DNA of 64,000 nt from Luminiphilus sp. (GCA_029242325.1 JAQWUD010000038.1:164791-228790); one strand, 5' to 3'. Positions 1 to 11,098 are shown, counted from the first letter of the stretch. Numbers and translations are program-made. Notes: a model not told the origin generated them from the letters alone.

Positions 1-1
1 T

Positions 2-115
2 GAGTGGCAGTACCAGTGGCAGTACAAAAGATTTCGCTGTCGGCCCGCAGGAAATGTTGATCATTATAATTGGGAGACGTCGCCCCTTTTGGATGAGGCT
101 GAGAGAAACAGGTGA
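2..115 (+). CDS. 3' end of an unidentified gene cut by the window edge
   Basis: A frame open from the left edge runs 37 codons to a TGA at 113-115. That stop overlaps the GTG start of djlA as GTGA, the same four-base coupling used at several junctions in this window. The visible tail begins with a duplicated WQY motif, encoded by an 11-bp direct repeat, and ends LLDEAERNR. I do not recognise a family. The coupling to djlA is the main support; a chance open frame of this length is possible, so no function is proposed. Confidence 0.4.
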   Translation, partial: EWQYQWQYKRFRCRPAGNVDHYNWETSPLLDEAERNR

Positions 116-933
116 GGCAAATTTCGGGCAAGGTCATTGCAGGGCTGATCGGGTTCCTGGCGTTTGGTCCTGTGGGATTGCTGTTTGGATTGGTATTGGG
201 CCATGCCTTTGATAAAGGGCTGTGGCGCGCCCTACAGCTATCCGGGCCAGATGCCGTGCATATTATGCGTGCCCAGTTTTTCGAGACCACCTTTTCGTTG
301 CTGGGCTTTATTGCCAAGTCCGATGGGCGGGTGTCCGAGGCTGAGATTGCACAGACCGAGGCATTGTTCGCACAACTCAGGCTCAGTGCTGAGCAGAGGC
401 GCACCGCTATTGCTCACTTCAAAGATGGCGCTGCCGCCGATTTTGACCCCGCGGCGACCGTTTCTCGCTTCAGGGAATGCCTGGGCCCGCGCCGCCAGGC
501 CCAGCACACGCTGATTGTGTTTCTGGTCGGTATTGCGCTGGCAGACGGTTCTCTCGCTTCGTCGGAGAGAGCGGCTTTAAAACAAGTGGCGGGGTTGTTA
601 TCTATGCCCTCGGGGGCGCTCGATCAGCTGATTTCGATGCTCAATGCACAGTCGAGGTTCCAGGAACGGGCTTATCAACAGCGCGGCGGGCGGCATCAGG
701 GTAATTTTGATGGCCCCTCTGAACTGGATACCGCTTATGCCGCTTTGGGGCTCACACTCGGCGCATCTGCCAGTGAGGTGAAGCGTCGATATCGCAAGTT
801 GATGAGCGAAAATCACCCGGACAAACTCATTGCAGAGGGTGTCCCTGATGAGTTGCTGAAGGTTGCTACAGCGCGTGCCCAAGAAATTACTGCGGCGTAT
901 GAAGTCATTCAGCGATCTGGTAAGACGAAATAG
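112..933 (+). CDS. djlA: DjlA-type membrane-anchored J-domain co-chaperone
   Basis: The 273-residue protein has the DjlA layout: an N-terminal glycine-rich membrane segment (about residues 8-32), a TerB-like helical domain (about 55-170) and a C-terminal J domain with the HPD tripeptide near residue 235. DjlA proteins stimulate the ATPase of DnaK and are anchored in the inner membrane with the J domain in the cytoplasm. The start is GTG at 112, because the ATG at 93 is out of frame and the GTG overlaps the stop of the upstream frame. It converges on trkH with a 16-base gap. Length is close to E. coli DjlA (271 residues). Family assignment is secure; client pathway is not visible. Confidence 0.9.
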   Translation: MRQISGKVIAGLIGFLAFGPVGLLFGLVLGHAFDKGLWRALQLSGPDAVHIMRAQFFETTFSLLGFIAKSDGRVSEAEIAQTEALFAQLRLSAEQRRTAIAHFKDGAAADFDPAATVSRFRECLGPRRQAQHTLIVFLVGIALADGSLASSERAALKQVAGLLSMPSGALDQLISMLNAQSRFQERAYQQRGGRHQGNFDGPSELDTAYAALGLTLGASASEVKRRYRKLMSENHPDKLIAEGVPDELLKVATARAQEITAAYEVIQRSGKTK

Positions 934-949
934 CGACGCGGAGTCTTGC

Positions 950-2398
950 TCAATGTCGCCAGAATGCGGGCGTAAACAGGACTAGCATCGTGAACACTTC
1001 GAGCCGACCCATAAGCATTGCCAGGCACAGGATCGCTTTGCCCCCTTCGCTGACGGAGGCGTAATTACTCGCGACCTCTCCGAGTCCAGGGCCCAGATTA
1101 TTCAATGTTGCCGCCACGGCCGAGAATGCGGATGTGAAATCGAGCCCCGTCGCAAGTAAAGCCAACCACATCGAGACGAAGCAAAACATGTAGACGGCAA
1201 AAAAACTCCATACCGCGCTGATGATCTCCGTCTGAACACGCCGCGAATCGATTTTAAGAGGGATGACCGCATTGGGGTGCAATAGCTGTTTTAGCTCGCG
1301 CATGCCCTGTCGAAAAATCAGCAGGATCCGCATAGCCTTCATCCCGCCGCCTGTAGACCCGACGCAGCCCCCCATAAAACTGAGCATGAGCAGCAAAACA
1401 GGTAAAAACAGGGGCCAGGTTGAGAAGTCCTGCGTGGTGAATCCCGTTGTCGTGGCGATGGAGACTGTTTGAAACAGGCCGTGAATCAGCCCGTCTTGTA
1501 CGGGGAATGTCTCGGTGATCACTAACAAAACACAGACCACACAGGTGGCAATGATGAGTACGGAAAGGAAAAAAGCAGCTTCGGAGTCACGGCTGTAAAC
1601 GCGAATATCTTTTCTTTGGAGTGCCACGAAGTGGAGGCCAAAATTAATGGCGGAAGCCACCATGAACAGGGAGCTGACCATCAGGACACTGTTTTGTTGG
1701 TAGTAACCCAGGCTCGCGTCATGGGTAGAGAATCCGCCTATTGCCACCGTGGAAAAAGCATGGCAGATCGCATCAAAAGGCGTCATTCCGGCTATCAGAT
1801 AACATATGGCACAGGCCGTTGTCAGCAACAGGTAAATCCCGAACAGGGCTTTGGCTGTGCTGGTGATTCTGGGGGTCAGTTTTCGCTCTTTTGACGGACC
1901 TGCGCTCTCTGCTCGATATAACTGCATGCCGCCAATGCCCAGCATGGGGAGGATAGCGACTGCCAGAACAATAATGCCGATCCCGCCCAGCCACTGCAAA
2001 ATCTGACGGTAGAGCAATAGTGATGACGGCAAATTATCGAGACCGGTGATGACTGTGGCACCCGTGGTGGTCAGTCCGGAAATCGATTCAAAAATGGCGG
2101 CAGCTGGAGAGAGGCCCAGATCAGGGAACAGCCACAGCGGGATCGCCCCAAACAATCCCAGTACCAACCAGAACAAAGCTGTGACCAAAAAGCCGTCTCG
2201 GATATTCAAATCACGGCGCAGGCTATGCGTGGGCAACCACAGTAAAAGCCCGCACACCAGTGTGGCACCAAAGCCCACTGAGAAGGCTGACTCGGCACCA
2301 TCGTTGGCAAAGAGCGACAGTGCGAGCGAAGGCAGCATGGCGCTACTGAAGAGAATCAGCAGTACGCCAATAATTTTGGTCGCCATCGCGAACTGCAT
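950..2398 (-). CDS. trkH: Trk potassium uptake system, membrane subunit TrkH
   Basis: This 482-residue polytopic inner-membrane protein is the ion-conducting subunit of the Trk K+ uptake system. The four pore-loop regions are visible: SGLTTTGAT, TVAIGGFST, ATTTGFTTQ and LNNLGPGLGE, each with the filter glycine, plus GSTGGGMK near the third repeat. Length matches E. coli TrkH (483 residues). Its ATG overlaps the TGA of trkA by one base (TGATG), so the two are cotranscribed and probably translationally coupled, consistent with TrkA being its cytosolic gating ring. A start at a second Met a few codons downstream (MATKI) is also possible. Confidence 0.95.
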   Translation of the reverse strand: MQFAMATKIIGVLLILFSSAMLPSLALSLFANDGAESAFSVGFGATLVCGLLLWLPTHSLRRDLNIRDGFLVTALFWLVLGLFGAIPLWLFPDLGLSPAAAIFESISGLTTTGATVITGLDNLPSSLLLYRQILQWLGGIGIIVLAVAILPMLGIGGMQLYRAESAGPSKERKLTPRITSTAKALFGIYLLLTTACAICYLIAGMTPFDAICHAFSTVAIGGFSTHDASLGYYQQNSVLMVSSLFMVASAINFGLHFVALQRKDIRVYSRDSEAAFFLSVLIIATCVVCVLLVITETFPVQDGLIHGLFQTVSIATTTGFTTQDFSTWPLFLPVLLLMLSFMGGCVGSTGGGMKAMRILLIFRQGMRELKQLLHPNAVIPLKIDSRRVQTEIISAVWSFFAVYMFCFVSMWLALLATGLDFTSAFSAVAATLNNLGPGLGEVASNYASVSEGGKAILCLAMLMGRLEVFTMLVLFTPAFWRH

Positions 2399-3774
2399 CA
2401 GATGAAACCGAAACCCACTGCGAACAGTTTCTCTACCACCGATATCTGCGACCGATCCGTCAGGAAAAGAATCACATGATCGTCTTCTTCTACCACGACG
2501 TGGTCGTGTGCGATCAGCACTTCATCGCTGCGCAGAATAGCGCCGACAGTCACGCTTGAAGGTAGCTTCAGCTCATCGAGTCGTCGGCCGACAACTTTAG
2601 AGGAGCGGGCGTCTCCGTGGGCCGTTAGTTCGATCGCCTCTGCCGCGCCTCGGCGGAGAGAGTGCACGGACCCAATATCGCCCTTTCTCACATGCGACAA
2701 TAGGCTGCTGATCGTGATTTGCTGCGGTGAGATGGCGATGTCGATATCATCGCCAATTAGGTCGGCATAGGCTGCATTGGTGATCAATGTAATCACTTTT
2801 TTTGCGCCCAGGCGCTTGGCCAACAGTGACATCATGATGTTGGACTCATCGTTGTCAGTCAGCGCGCAAAAGACGTCGGTATTCTCGATATTTTCCTGCT
2901 GCAGTAGTAATGGCTCGTTGCCGCTCCCGTGCAGGACAGTGCTGTCTTCCAGCAGGTCGGATAAGGTTCGACAGCGATCATAGGAGCGCTCGATTACCTT
3001 CACTTGATAATCCCTCTCGAGACGCCCGGCAAGCGTGGCGCCAATGTTGCCCCCGCCGACAATCATGATGCGATGATAAGGTTTGTCCACTTTTCTGAGC
3101 TCGGCGGTGACTTGCCGTATGTGCTCTCGAGCGGCAATAAAAAACACCTCATCATTTGGTTCAACAATGGTAGAGCCTTGAGGAATGATGGGATCGCCGC
3201 CGCGCCGGAAAATAGCTGCGACCCGAGTGTCTACTTTAGGCATGTGCTCCCGTATCTCTTGGAGTTCACGACCGACAATGGGTCCGCCTTCCACCGCTTT
3301 TACCGCAACAAGGCGAATACGGCCTTCGGCAAAATCCAAGACCTGCAGCGAGCCGGGGTTGGCGATCAACTGTTCAATATTGCGTGTCACCAGCTGCTCC
3401 GGGCCGATGATTACGTCGACAGGGATGGCGCCTGATTCGAACAGGCCGGCGTGCTCCGCCAGATAGTCAGCAGAGCGAACGCGGCTGATCTTTGTGGGAG
3501 TGCGGAACAACGTAAATGCGACCGAGCAGGCAAGCATATTGATCTCGTCACTGTCTGTGACAGCGATCAGCATGTCAGCATCTTCTGCACCGGCATTCAT
3601 CAGTGTAGAGGGATGCGCCCCATTGCCCAGCACGGTGCGGAGATCGAGGCGCTCCTGCAGTCGCTTCAGAGTCGCGGCATGCTCATCTATGACCGTAATG
3701 TCATTTTTTTCATCGGCGAGATGTTCAGCGAGGTTGCCGCCGACTTGGCCCGCCCCAAGGATGATAATTTTCAC
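2398..3774 (-). CDS. trkA: Trk system regulatory NAD-binding protein TrkA
   Basis: TrkA is the peripheral cytoplasmic subunit that binds NAD(H) and nucleotides and gates TrkH. The 458-residue sequence contains two tandem RCK modules, each with a Rossmann glycine motif (GAGQVGG at residues 7-13, GGGNIG near 240) and a following RCK_C domain; E. coli TrkA is also 458 residues. The start is GTG at 3774, preceded by GGAGG about 12 bases upstream. It is first in a two-gene operon with trkH and lies downstream of rsmB in the same direction after a 105-base gap, the usual gammaproteobacterial def-fmt-rsmB-trkA order. Confidence 0.95.
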   Translation of the reverse strand: MKIIILGAGQVGGNLAEHLADEKNDITVIDEHAATLKRLQERLDLRTVLGNGAHPSTLMNAGAEDADMLIAVTDSDEINMLACSVAFTLFRTPTKISRVRSADYLAEHAGLFESGAIPVDVIIGPEQLVTRNIEQLIANPGSLQVLDFAEGRIRLVAVKAVEGGPIVGRELQEIREHMPKVDTRVAAIFRRGGDPIIPQGSTIVEPNDEVFFIAAREHIRQVTAELRKVDKPYHRIMIVGGGNIGATLAGRLERDYQVKVIERSYDRCRTLSDLLEDSTVLHGSGNEPLLLQQENIENTDVFCALTDNDESNIMMSLLAKRLGAKKVITLITNAAYADLIGDDIDIAISPQQITISSLLSHVRKGDIGSVHSLRRGAAEAIELTAHGDARSSKVVGRRLDELKLPSSVTVGAILRSDEVLIAHDHVVVEEDDHVILFLTDRSQISVVEKLFAVGFGFI

Positions 3775-3879
3775 TGGTCTTTGGATCCTCCGGACGACCC
3801 GTCCACACCTTAAACCAAGTGAAAGCAGTCATGCCATGTGGATTAGTCACGTTGTTGAGACCACCATGAAAGGGGTTTT

Positions 3880-5169
3880 TCAGCTTTTTTGGAGTAGTGC
3901 GAAATAGAGGCCATCACCTCCGTCGGCGCGCGGAAGAGTCTGCCAGCCCAGCGCTGTAGGCAGCCCGCTGTTCAGTTCGAGTGGCGCGGTCGTCACTGCC
4001 TGCTCACGGCCAAAAAGCCTGACCACGTCATCGTTTTCCTGTTGGAGTATTGAGCACGTCACGTATAGCAGCCGGCCGCCGGGCTTGAGTGCCGGCCAGA
4101 GCCCGCGAAGAATGGCTAGCTGCTGTGCGGCGAATCCCGAAATGTCGTCCGCTCGACGCAACACCTTGATGTCCGGATTACGCCGCATCACACCCGTTGC
4201 GGAGCAGGGCACATCAGCCAAAATGGCATCGAAAGGTGTCGACAGAATGTTTCTTGGCAATTCTCTGGCATCCGCCACTACCGTCTTAATCTGCAGCCCC
4301 AGCCGCTGACTGCTCTCGGCGACCTTGGTCAGGCGCGACTCGCTAATATCGCATGCGACGAGCTCGTCGAGAGCAGGTTCGTGCTCAAGCAAGTGGCAGG
4401 CCTTACCGCCTGGTGCGGCACACGCGTCCAGAATCCGCTCCCCCGGGCGCGGATCAAGCAATTGGGGAACACATTGCGCGGACTGGTCTTGCACGCTGAC
4501 CCAGCCTTTGAGGAAGCCCGGGAGCCGCATCACATCCACGCCATGAGCCAGGGTGATGCCGGCCTGCTGTTCGCTGCAGGGTATTGCTTCGATGCCTGTC
4601 TCGGCGAGGTGTCCGAGGTAGTCGTCCCGCGTGACTTGAGTGTTATTCACACGTAGCACCATCGGTGGGCGACTCCGCGCCGCCGTCGCAATATCGTCAA
4701 TGCGATCACCGTGTTGCGCTACCAGTTGATCGAACAACCAATCTGGCATTGCATTGCACTGAGCGAGGCTCAGTGAGTCAGAAAGCGGTTCGGAGCGTCT
4801 TTGGTGATTGCGCAAAATACCGTTGACCAAGCCCGCAGCCCACGACTTGCCCAGTGCGCGTGCGGCATTGACCGTTTCTGACACCACGGCGTGTGCAGGC
4901 GTGTTCAGGTGGGAGAGCTCATATAGACCCACGCAGATGGTTGTCTTGATATCACTGTCTTTTCTCCGCAGGGGTTTTTTCATATAGCTTTGGCAAAGCG
5001 GTGCCAGCAGAGGCCACTCCCGCAACGTCCCGTACACCAGCTCTTGGCACAGCGGCCGGTCCACAGTAGCAGCGGCGTCCAGCGCGCTGGGTAACAGCGT
5101 ATGCAGGGATTCACCTTGTATTACGCGGTGAATAATATTTGAGGCTACTACTCTGACGGGGGTCGTCAT
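3880..5169 (-). CDS. rsmB: 16S rRNA (cytosine-967-C5)-methyltransferase RsmB
   Basis: RsmB methylates C967 of 16S rRNA using SAM. An N-terminal NusB-like RNA-binding domain (about residues 1-140) precedes the Nol1/Nop2/Sun methyltransferase domain, with DACAAPGGK (SAM loop), ADVPCSATG and the catalytic-cysteine motif YVTCSILQ. The ORF track begins 48 codons too early, inside fmt. The real start is ATG at 5169, which overlaps the fmt stop as ATGA and yields 429 residues, exactly the size of the E. coli enzyme. It is the last gene of the def-fmt-rsmB operon. Confidence 0.95.
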   Translation of the reverse strand: MTTPVRVVASNIIHRVIQGESLHTLLPSALDAAATVDRPLCQELVYGTLREWPLLAPLCQSYMKKPLRRKDSDIKTTICVGLYELSHLNTPAHAVVSETVNAARALGKSWAAGLVNGILRNHQRRSEPLSDSLSLAQCNAMPDWLFDQLVAQHGDRIDDIATAARSRPPMVLRVNNTQVTRDDYLGHLAETGIEAIPCSEQQAGITLAHGVDVMRLPGFLKGWVSVQDQSAQCVPQLLDPRPGERILDACAAPGGKACHLLEHEPALDELVACDISESRLTKVAESSQRLGLQIKTVVADARELPRNILSTPFDAILADVPCSATGVMRRNPDIKVLRRADDISGFAAQQLAILRGLWPALKPGGRLLYVTCSILQQENDDVVRLFGREQAVTTAPLELNSGLPTALGWQTLPRADGGDGLYFALLQKS

Positions 5170-6131
5170 GGGGCGACTGGGGTGAGTAGAAAACGGTTGC
5201 CCGGGCGCAAACGTTCGCGATGACCGTTTATGAGTGCTGCGACCGGTTGTGGTTTTGCCCCCGGCATTTGCGCTTCGCTGATGGTAAGGGTACCCGTACC
5301 ACAGGCGACGCATAGGCCTGCTTCATCCGCAGAGATAATTTCACCGACCGCCACGGAGTGATCATGATTGCCAGCAGTGGCGCCACGTAATTTGATGCGG
5401 TCACTGCCCAGAAAAGTGAAGCAGCCTGGAGCGGGGTGGAAAGCCCTCACGCGGCGAGCGATATCCGTGGCGTCGGCCGACCAGTCAATGGCGCACTCAT
5501 GCTTTTCAATCTTCTTGGCGTAGCTTGCTTGCGCATCGTCTTGTGGCTTTGCCTGTTGCAACAAGTGCTCGTAATCATTGAGGCACTCTCCCAGTGTTTC
5601 GGCTCCGATTTCTGCCAATTCGGTCATCAGTGTCCCACCCGTATGATGGGGCTCAATAGTAAGGATGCGAGACAACAAGACGGGGCCGGTATCCAGGCCG
5701 GGCTCCATCAGCATAATGCAGACACCCGTTTCGGAGTCCCCCGCCTCGATGGCCCGTTGTACCGGGGCGGCGCCGCGCCATCGCGGCAGCAGGGAGGCGT
5801 GCACATTGATGCAGCCCAGCTGAGGGATTGCCAGAATTTCAGGTGGCAGAATCAAGCCGTAAGCGACCACTATTAAGACATCCGCACGGATAGTCATAAG
5901 CTCAGCAGCGCTGTGAGGCTGCCTCAGTGATTCGGGCTGCCAAACGGGTACGCCGGCCTCCATTGCCGTGGCCTTAACCGGTGATGGTTGCAACCGCTTT
6001 CCTCGCCCAGAGGGGCGGTCTGGTTGCGTCAGTGCGGCGACCACGTTGTGAGGGCCTGCGAGGAGCTGCAGAAGATGCCGCGCCGCAAACGCGGGTGTCC
6101 CGGCAAAAGCGATATCGAGGGGAGTAGTCAT
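5166..6131 (-). CDS. fmt: Methionyl-tRNA formyltransferase
   Basis: Fmt formylates initiator Met-tRNA using 10-formyl-tetrahydrofolate. The protein has the formyltransferase Rossmann domain with NVHASLLPRWRG (catalytic Asn and His), the downstream GLDTGPVL aspartate motif, and a C-terminal OB-like tRNA-binding domain (about 210-315). Two starts are adjacent: GTG at 6134, directly after the def stop, and ATG at 6131; ATG gives 321 residues and MTTPLDIAF, which looks natural. The gene abuts def and overlaps rsmB by ATGA, a compact operon that pairs addition of the formyl group with its removal by def. Confidence 0.95.
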   Translation of the reverse strand: MTTPLDIAFAGTPAFAARHLLQLLAGPHNVVAALTQPDRPSGRGKRLQPSPVKATAMEAGVPVWQPESLRQPHSAAELMTIRADVLIVVAYGLILPPEILAIPQLGCINVHASLLPRWRGAAPVQRAIEAGDSETGVCIMLMEPGLDTGPVLLSRILTIEPHHTGGTLMTELAEIGAETLGECLNDYEHLLQQAKPQDDAQASYAKKIEKHECAIDWSADATDIARRVRAFHPAPGCFTFLGSDRIKLRGATAGNHDHSVAVGEIISADEAGLCVACGTGTLTISEAQMPGAKPQPVAALINGHRERLRPGNRFLLTPVAP

Positions 6132-6134
6132 CAC

Positions 6135-6641
6135 TCAGGTGCGGCGTTTTTGATCTTTAACCAGCTTGCTCCGTATGCGCTGCCTCTTGAGAGGAGAGAG
6201 GTAATCTACGAAAAGCTTTCCCTCGAGATGATCAATCTCGTGTTGCAAGCAAATACTGGTGAGTCCGTCTAACAGTTCTGTAAAAATCCCACCGTCGCGA
6301 TCCAGTGCGGTGACTTCAACGATGCTGGGTCGTTGCACGGTTTCATAAAAACCTGGCACTGACAGGCAGCCCTCATCGTAGGCGCCTAACGCTTCGTCGA
6401 TGATTTTGATCTCCGGATTAATAAAGACTCGCGCGGCTGATTGATCCTCAGAAATATCCATCACGATGACGCGTTCATGCACATCGACCTGACTCGCCGC
6501 CAAACCAATGCCAGGGGCGTCGTACATGGTTTCAAACATGTCGTCGACCAATTTTTGAATGCGCGCGTCCACGCTTTGAACCGACTCCGCGCGCGTGCGC
6601 AGGCGCGGATCGGGAAATTCGAGGATTGGTAGTAGCGCCAT
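6135..6641 (-). CDS. def: Peptide deformylase
   Basis: Def removes the N-formyl group from nascent peptides and is a metal hydrolase. All three family motifs are intact: [16 protein letters not shown] with the metal-binding Cys, and HEIDHLEG with two His ligands and the catalytic Glu. The ORF track starts 15 codons upstream; ATG at 6641 ([14 protein letters not shown]) gives 168 residues, matching the 169 of E. coli. It heads the def-fmt-rsmB operon and is divergent from dprA. A LysM-domain gene is often found between def and dprA in related bacteria; the 236 bases here do not contain one. Confidence 0.95.
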   Translation of the reverse strand: MALLPILEFPDPRLRTRAESVQSVDARIQKLVDDMFETMYDAPGIGLAASQVDVHERVIVMDISEDQSAARVFINPEIKIIDEALGAYDEGCLSVPGFYETVQRPSIVEVTALDRDGGIFTELLDGLTSICLQHEIDHLEGKLFVDYLSPLKRQRIRSKLVKDQKRRT

Positions 6642-6729
6642 GCCGGAGTCCGTGTTGAAGGCTTGGTGGGTGGGAGGAAAGTGCACGGATTTGGTCTTGC
6701 TCTATCCGCTACCTCCCCCCCACACTCCG

Positions 6730-6735
6730 ATTATA
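6730..6735 (-). promoter_or_regulatory. Candidate -10 element for the def-fmt-rsmB operon
   Basis: A perfect TATAAT reads leftward about 90 bases before the def start in the def/dprA divergent gap. No convincing TTGACA-like hexamer lies 16-18 bases upstream, so this is a -10 match only and should be treated as tentative. Confidence 0.3.
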
Positions 6736-6877
6736 CCTTGAAGCCATAAAAGCGCTGGAGTGCTCGTTGTTTGGCTGATAGCCCACTGAATGAGGTGATG
6801 CTCTTTTCCGCCTCTGATGAGATCGTTTCATCATCTCGTGAGATCACACAGCACGCAATGCAGCTCAAGGATGAGTC

Positions 6878-8002
6878 ATGGCACATCATTTCGGCAAGGA
6901 CCCGGTGGCAGATGCCCACTGGTTGGCGCTAACACAGGGAATCGCATTTGGCGCTCGTTGGCTGGATCAGATGCTACAGCGGTTTCCGTCCCCCCTCGCG
7001 ATTCTTAATTGCTCACAAGGCGAGGCTCAGCTTTACGGGCTGGCCTCATTGCAGCGCAGCATCGATTCATCCTCAACGCAGTGCCATGTCGAGACGCTCG
7101 CGGCGCTGCAGAACTTGTACTTGGTGGTTGTGGGTGACCGTGAGTATCCGCCTCTTTTGGCCCAGTGCAGCGATCGGCCCCCTTTTCTTTTTGTTTACGG
7201 TGACGTAGCGGCAATAGGGGATGCTGCACTATCGATTGTTGGCACACGCAGACCGTCGCTCGAAGGCAGGCGCGCTGCCGAAGCATTTGCTGCTGAGGCG
7301 GTGCGGCTGGGGAGGGTGGTTGTCAGTGGTCTGGCGCTGGGCATTGATGCTTTAGCGCACGAGGCGGCATTGATGGCGGGCGGGCGAACGGTAGCAGTGC
7401 TGCCCTCTGGCATAAACCGCATATACCCTGCTCGCCATCGTGACCTTGGTCATCGTATCGCCTGTTCAGGTGCACTGGTGAGCGAGTTCCCTTTCGCGAC
7501 TCCCCCGCGCAAGCACCACTTTCATCGGCGTAACAGAACCTTGTCTGGCCTGAGCGCCGCGACTTTAGTGATTGAAGCGGGACGGCCCAGCGGCACACTG
7601 ATCACCGCCTCAGCCGCTGCTGATCAAGGGCGAGATGTCATGGCGCTGCCTTGGTCGATTTACCATCCTCAGGGAGCCGGCTGTCGCTTTCTTCTGGAGG
7701 ATGGCGCCCTACCTTTGTACTCCATCGCTTCGCTGGAGGAGCATATTGGCACGCTGAATGACCTTGGGGTGGTGAATGCACGACGCGCGGCATCCAGCCA
7801 GCCCCGCGATCAATCATTACTTGATGGTCACGAGCGGGCGATTATGCAGCTCATCGGCAGGAGTAGTGCGACGCCCGAAGAGTTGGCCTTACATCTCCGG
7901 TGGGATCTCGACCACTGTCTGTCATGCCTGTCTGGCCTCGAGGTCACTGGGTGGGTGACGAGGGGCGCGCGGGGCTATATAGCAATACAATCAGCAACAT
8001 AG
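6878..8002 (+). CDS. dprA: DNA-processing protein DprA (Smf)
   Basis: DprA binds incoming single-stranded DNA and loads RecA during natural transformation; it is widespread even in species not known to be competent. The 374-residue protein has a helical N-terminal region, a central Rossmann-like domain with VGTRRPS, VSGLALGIDALAHEAAL, LPSGINRIYP and SGTLITAS, and a C-terminal winged-helix-like segment (about 310-370). The usual FPxRNR motif appears as HFHRRNR. The start at 6878 is supported by AAGGATGAG just upstream. It begins the rightward dprA-tsaC-hemF-aroE series typical of gammaproteobacteria. Confidence 0.92.
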   Translation: MAHHFGKDPVADAHWLALTQGIAFGARWLDQMLQRFPSPLAILNCSQGEAQLYGLASLQRSIDSSSTQCHVETLAALQNLYLVVVGDREYPPLLAQCSDRPPFLFVYGDVAAIGDAALSIVGTRRPSLEGRRAAEAFAAEAVRLGRVVVSGLALGIDALAHEAALMAGGRTVAVLPSGINRIYPARHRDLGHRIACSGALVSEFPFATPPRKHHFHRRNRTLSGLSAATLVIEAGRPSGTLITASAAADQGRDVMALPWSIYHPQGAGCRFLLEDGALPLYSIASLEEHIGTLNDLGVVNARRAASSQPRDQSLLDGHERAIMQLIGRSSATPEELALHLRWDLDHCLSCLSGLEVTGWVTRGARGYIAIQSAT

Positions 8003-8091
8003 CCTGCCTCAGCGGCTTCTTATCGGGCAGCAGATTGGCCGGATGATGGCTCTGCTGTAAGGTACGTGTTTCGTTGTTCTGTGATTTTGAT

Positions 8092-9611
<1,520 letters not shown>

Positions 9612-9668
9612 TGTCAGGTCGGATAGATCAAGAGGTGCGCTATCGCGCGGGCTATTGGATATGAAGCT

Positions 9669-10526
9669 ATGGCAGAGCAGCATATGATTCCCGGTCGCTT
9701 CGGGGTGGTGGGCAACCCGATTAAACACAGCTTGTCACCTGTTATTCATGCCGCCTTCGCGGACCAAATTGGCCAGACCATTGATTATCAGCGCCACCAT
9801 GTGGATCTCGATGCTTTCGAATCGTGGGTGGATGCGTTTTTTGATCAGGGTGGTAGGGGGTTGAATATTACGCTCCCGTTTAAGACGCGCGCGTTTGACC
9901 TCGCCTGTGACACTTCAGATAGGGCTCGCGTTGCTGGCGCTGCCAATTTTTTGTGTCGCAATGTCGATGGAAGGATCTGTGCGGACAATACAGATGGCAC
10001 GGGTTTGATCAGGGACATGCGGGGAAGCGCAGGCTGGTCTCTGACCAACGCGCGCATTTTGGTGTTGGGTGCGGGAGGTGCAGTGAAAGGCGTTGTATCG
10101 TCGTTGCTGGCAGAGAGACCTCAATGCTTATTTGTGGCTAATCGCACGGCTGAGCGAGCCACTGCCCTAACCGAAGATTGGCGCGATCAGGATGTGCCGG
10201 TTGAGGGTGGCGGTTACAACGACATCGGAAGCGAGGCGTGGGATCTGATTATCAATGGCACCAGCACCGGGTTGTCCGGGGAGATGCCGAACTTGCCTGC
10301 TTTTTTGGCGCTGGCACCAGCGTGTCGATGCTACGACATGGCTTATGGAAGCGAGCCCACACCCTTTATGGCCTGGTCGACCGACCATGGTGTGGACGAT
10401 GTCAGGGACGGATTGGGTATGTTGGTAGAGCAGGCGGCAGAGAGTTTTTACCTATGGTTGGGCCAACGGCCCCAAACCCGACCGGTCATCGATTCTCTGA
10501 GAGCGCTCAAGTCCGCGCCTCTTTAG
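9669..10526 (+). CDS. aroE: Shikimate dehydrogenase
   Basis: AroE reduces 3-dehydroshikimate to shikimate with NADPH in aromatic amino-acid synthesis. Substrate-binding motifs NPIKHSLSPVIH, NITLPFK (catalytic Lys) and NTDGTGLI (catalytic Asp) are followed by a NADP Rossmann domain with GAGGAVKGV and NRTAERA. The start may be ATG at 9669 or ATG at 9684 (MIPGRFGVVGNP); neither has a strong Shine-Dalgarno sequence. The TAG stop overlaps the stop of the convergent gamma-carbonic anhydrase gene by four bases. 285 residues, close to the E. coli 272. Confidence 0.95.
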   Translation: MAEQHMIPGRFGVVGNPIKHSLSPVIHAAFADQIGQTIDYQRHHVDLDAFESWVDAFFDQGGRGLNITLPFKTRAFDLACDTSDRARVAGAANFLCRNVDGRICADNTDGTGLIRDMRGSAGWSLTNARILVLGAGGAVKGVVSSLLAERPQCLFVANRTAERATALTEDWRDQDVPVEGGGYNDIGSEAWDLIINGTSTGLSGEMPNLPAFLALAPACRCYDMAYGSEPTPFMAWSTDHGVDDVRDGLGMLVEQAAESFYLWLGQRPQTRPVIDSLRALKSAPL

Positions 10527-11098
10527 GGGTTACCCCAGGGGCTGCCGTCCAGATAACGCTGTTTCAGAGAGACATAGCCATCGGCGCTGTAGGGCAGAAA
10601 GCGGATTTCTTCTTCGCTCAGTGACCGGACCTCTCGGGCAGGAGTGCCGGCATATAGATAGCCACTGCGCAACCGCTTCCCTGGCGTAACCAAGGCGCCT
10701 GCGGCGATCATGACATCGTCTGCCACCTCTGCGGCATCCATGATGATCGCGCCCATGCCAACGAGGACGCGGTTACCCACTGAGCAACCGTGCAGGAGCG
10801 CCCGGTGCCCGATGGTCACATCATCACCGATGTCCAGCGGGTGCCCTCCCACGTTGTAGGGTCCGTCGTGAGTCACATGGAGAACCGTGCCGTCCTGAAT
10901 ATTGGTTCTGGCGCCGATGCGAATCACCTGAACATCTCCCCGCATCGCAGCCTGAGGCCAGACGCTGGCATCGTCGCCGAGAGAGACATCGCCCATAACA
11001 ACCGCTGTGGGGTCGATCATGACGCGCTGGCCCAGCCTTGGCGTTACCCCCAAAGCCGATCGAATATGATGCTCGCCTCTAAAATTAACAGTACCCAC
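10523..11098 (-). CDS. Gamma-carbonic anhydrase family protein (YrdA-like)
   Basis: This is a left-handed beta-helix protein built from hexapeptide repeats, of the YrdA/CaiE branch related to gamma-carbonic anhydrase. Metal-ligand histidines are present in the expected places (TVLHVTHDG and IGHRALLHGC), and MRGDVQVIRIGARTNIQDG is a family signature. The ORF track start is about 70 codons too early. GTG at 11098 is preceded by AGGAGA seven bases upstream and gives 191 residues. Its position after aroE in opposite orientation is conserved in many gammaproteobacteria. Activity is not established for most members. Confidence 0.9.
   Translation of the reverse strand: MGTVNFRGEHHIRSALGVTPRLGQRVMIDPTAVVMGDVSLGDDASVWPQAAMRGDVQVIRIGARTNIQDGTVLHVTHDGPYNVGGHPLDIGDDVTIGHRALLHGCSVGNRVLVGMGAIIMDAAEVADDVMIAAGALVTPGKRLRSGYLYAGTPAREVRSLSEEEIRFLPYSADGYVSLKQRYLDGSPWGNP

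Noticed and set aside
65-70. TATAAT before djlA
   Set aside because: It lies inside the upstream coding frame, and no -35 element is properly spaced.
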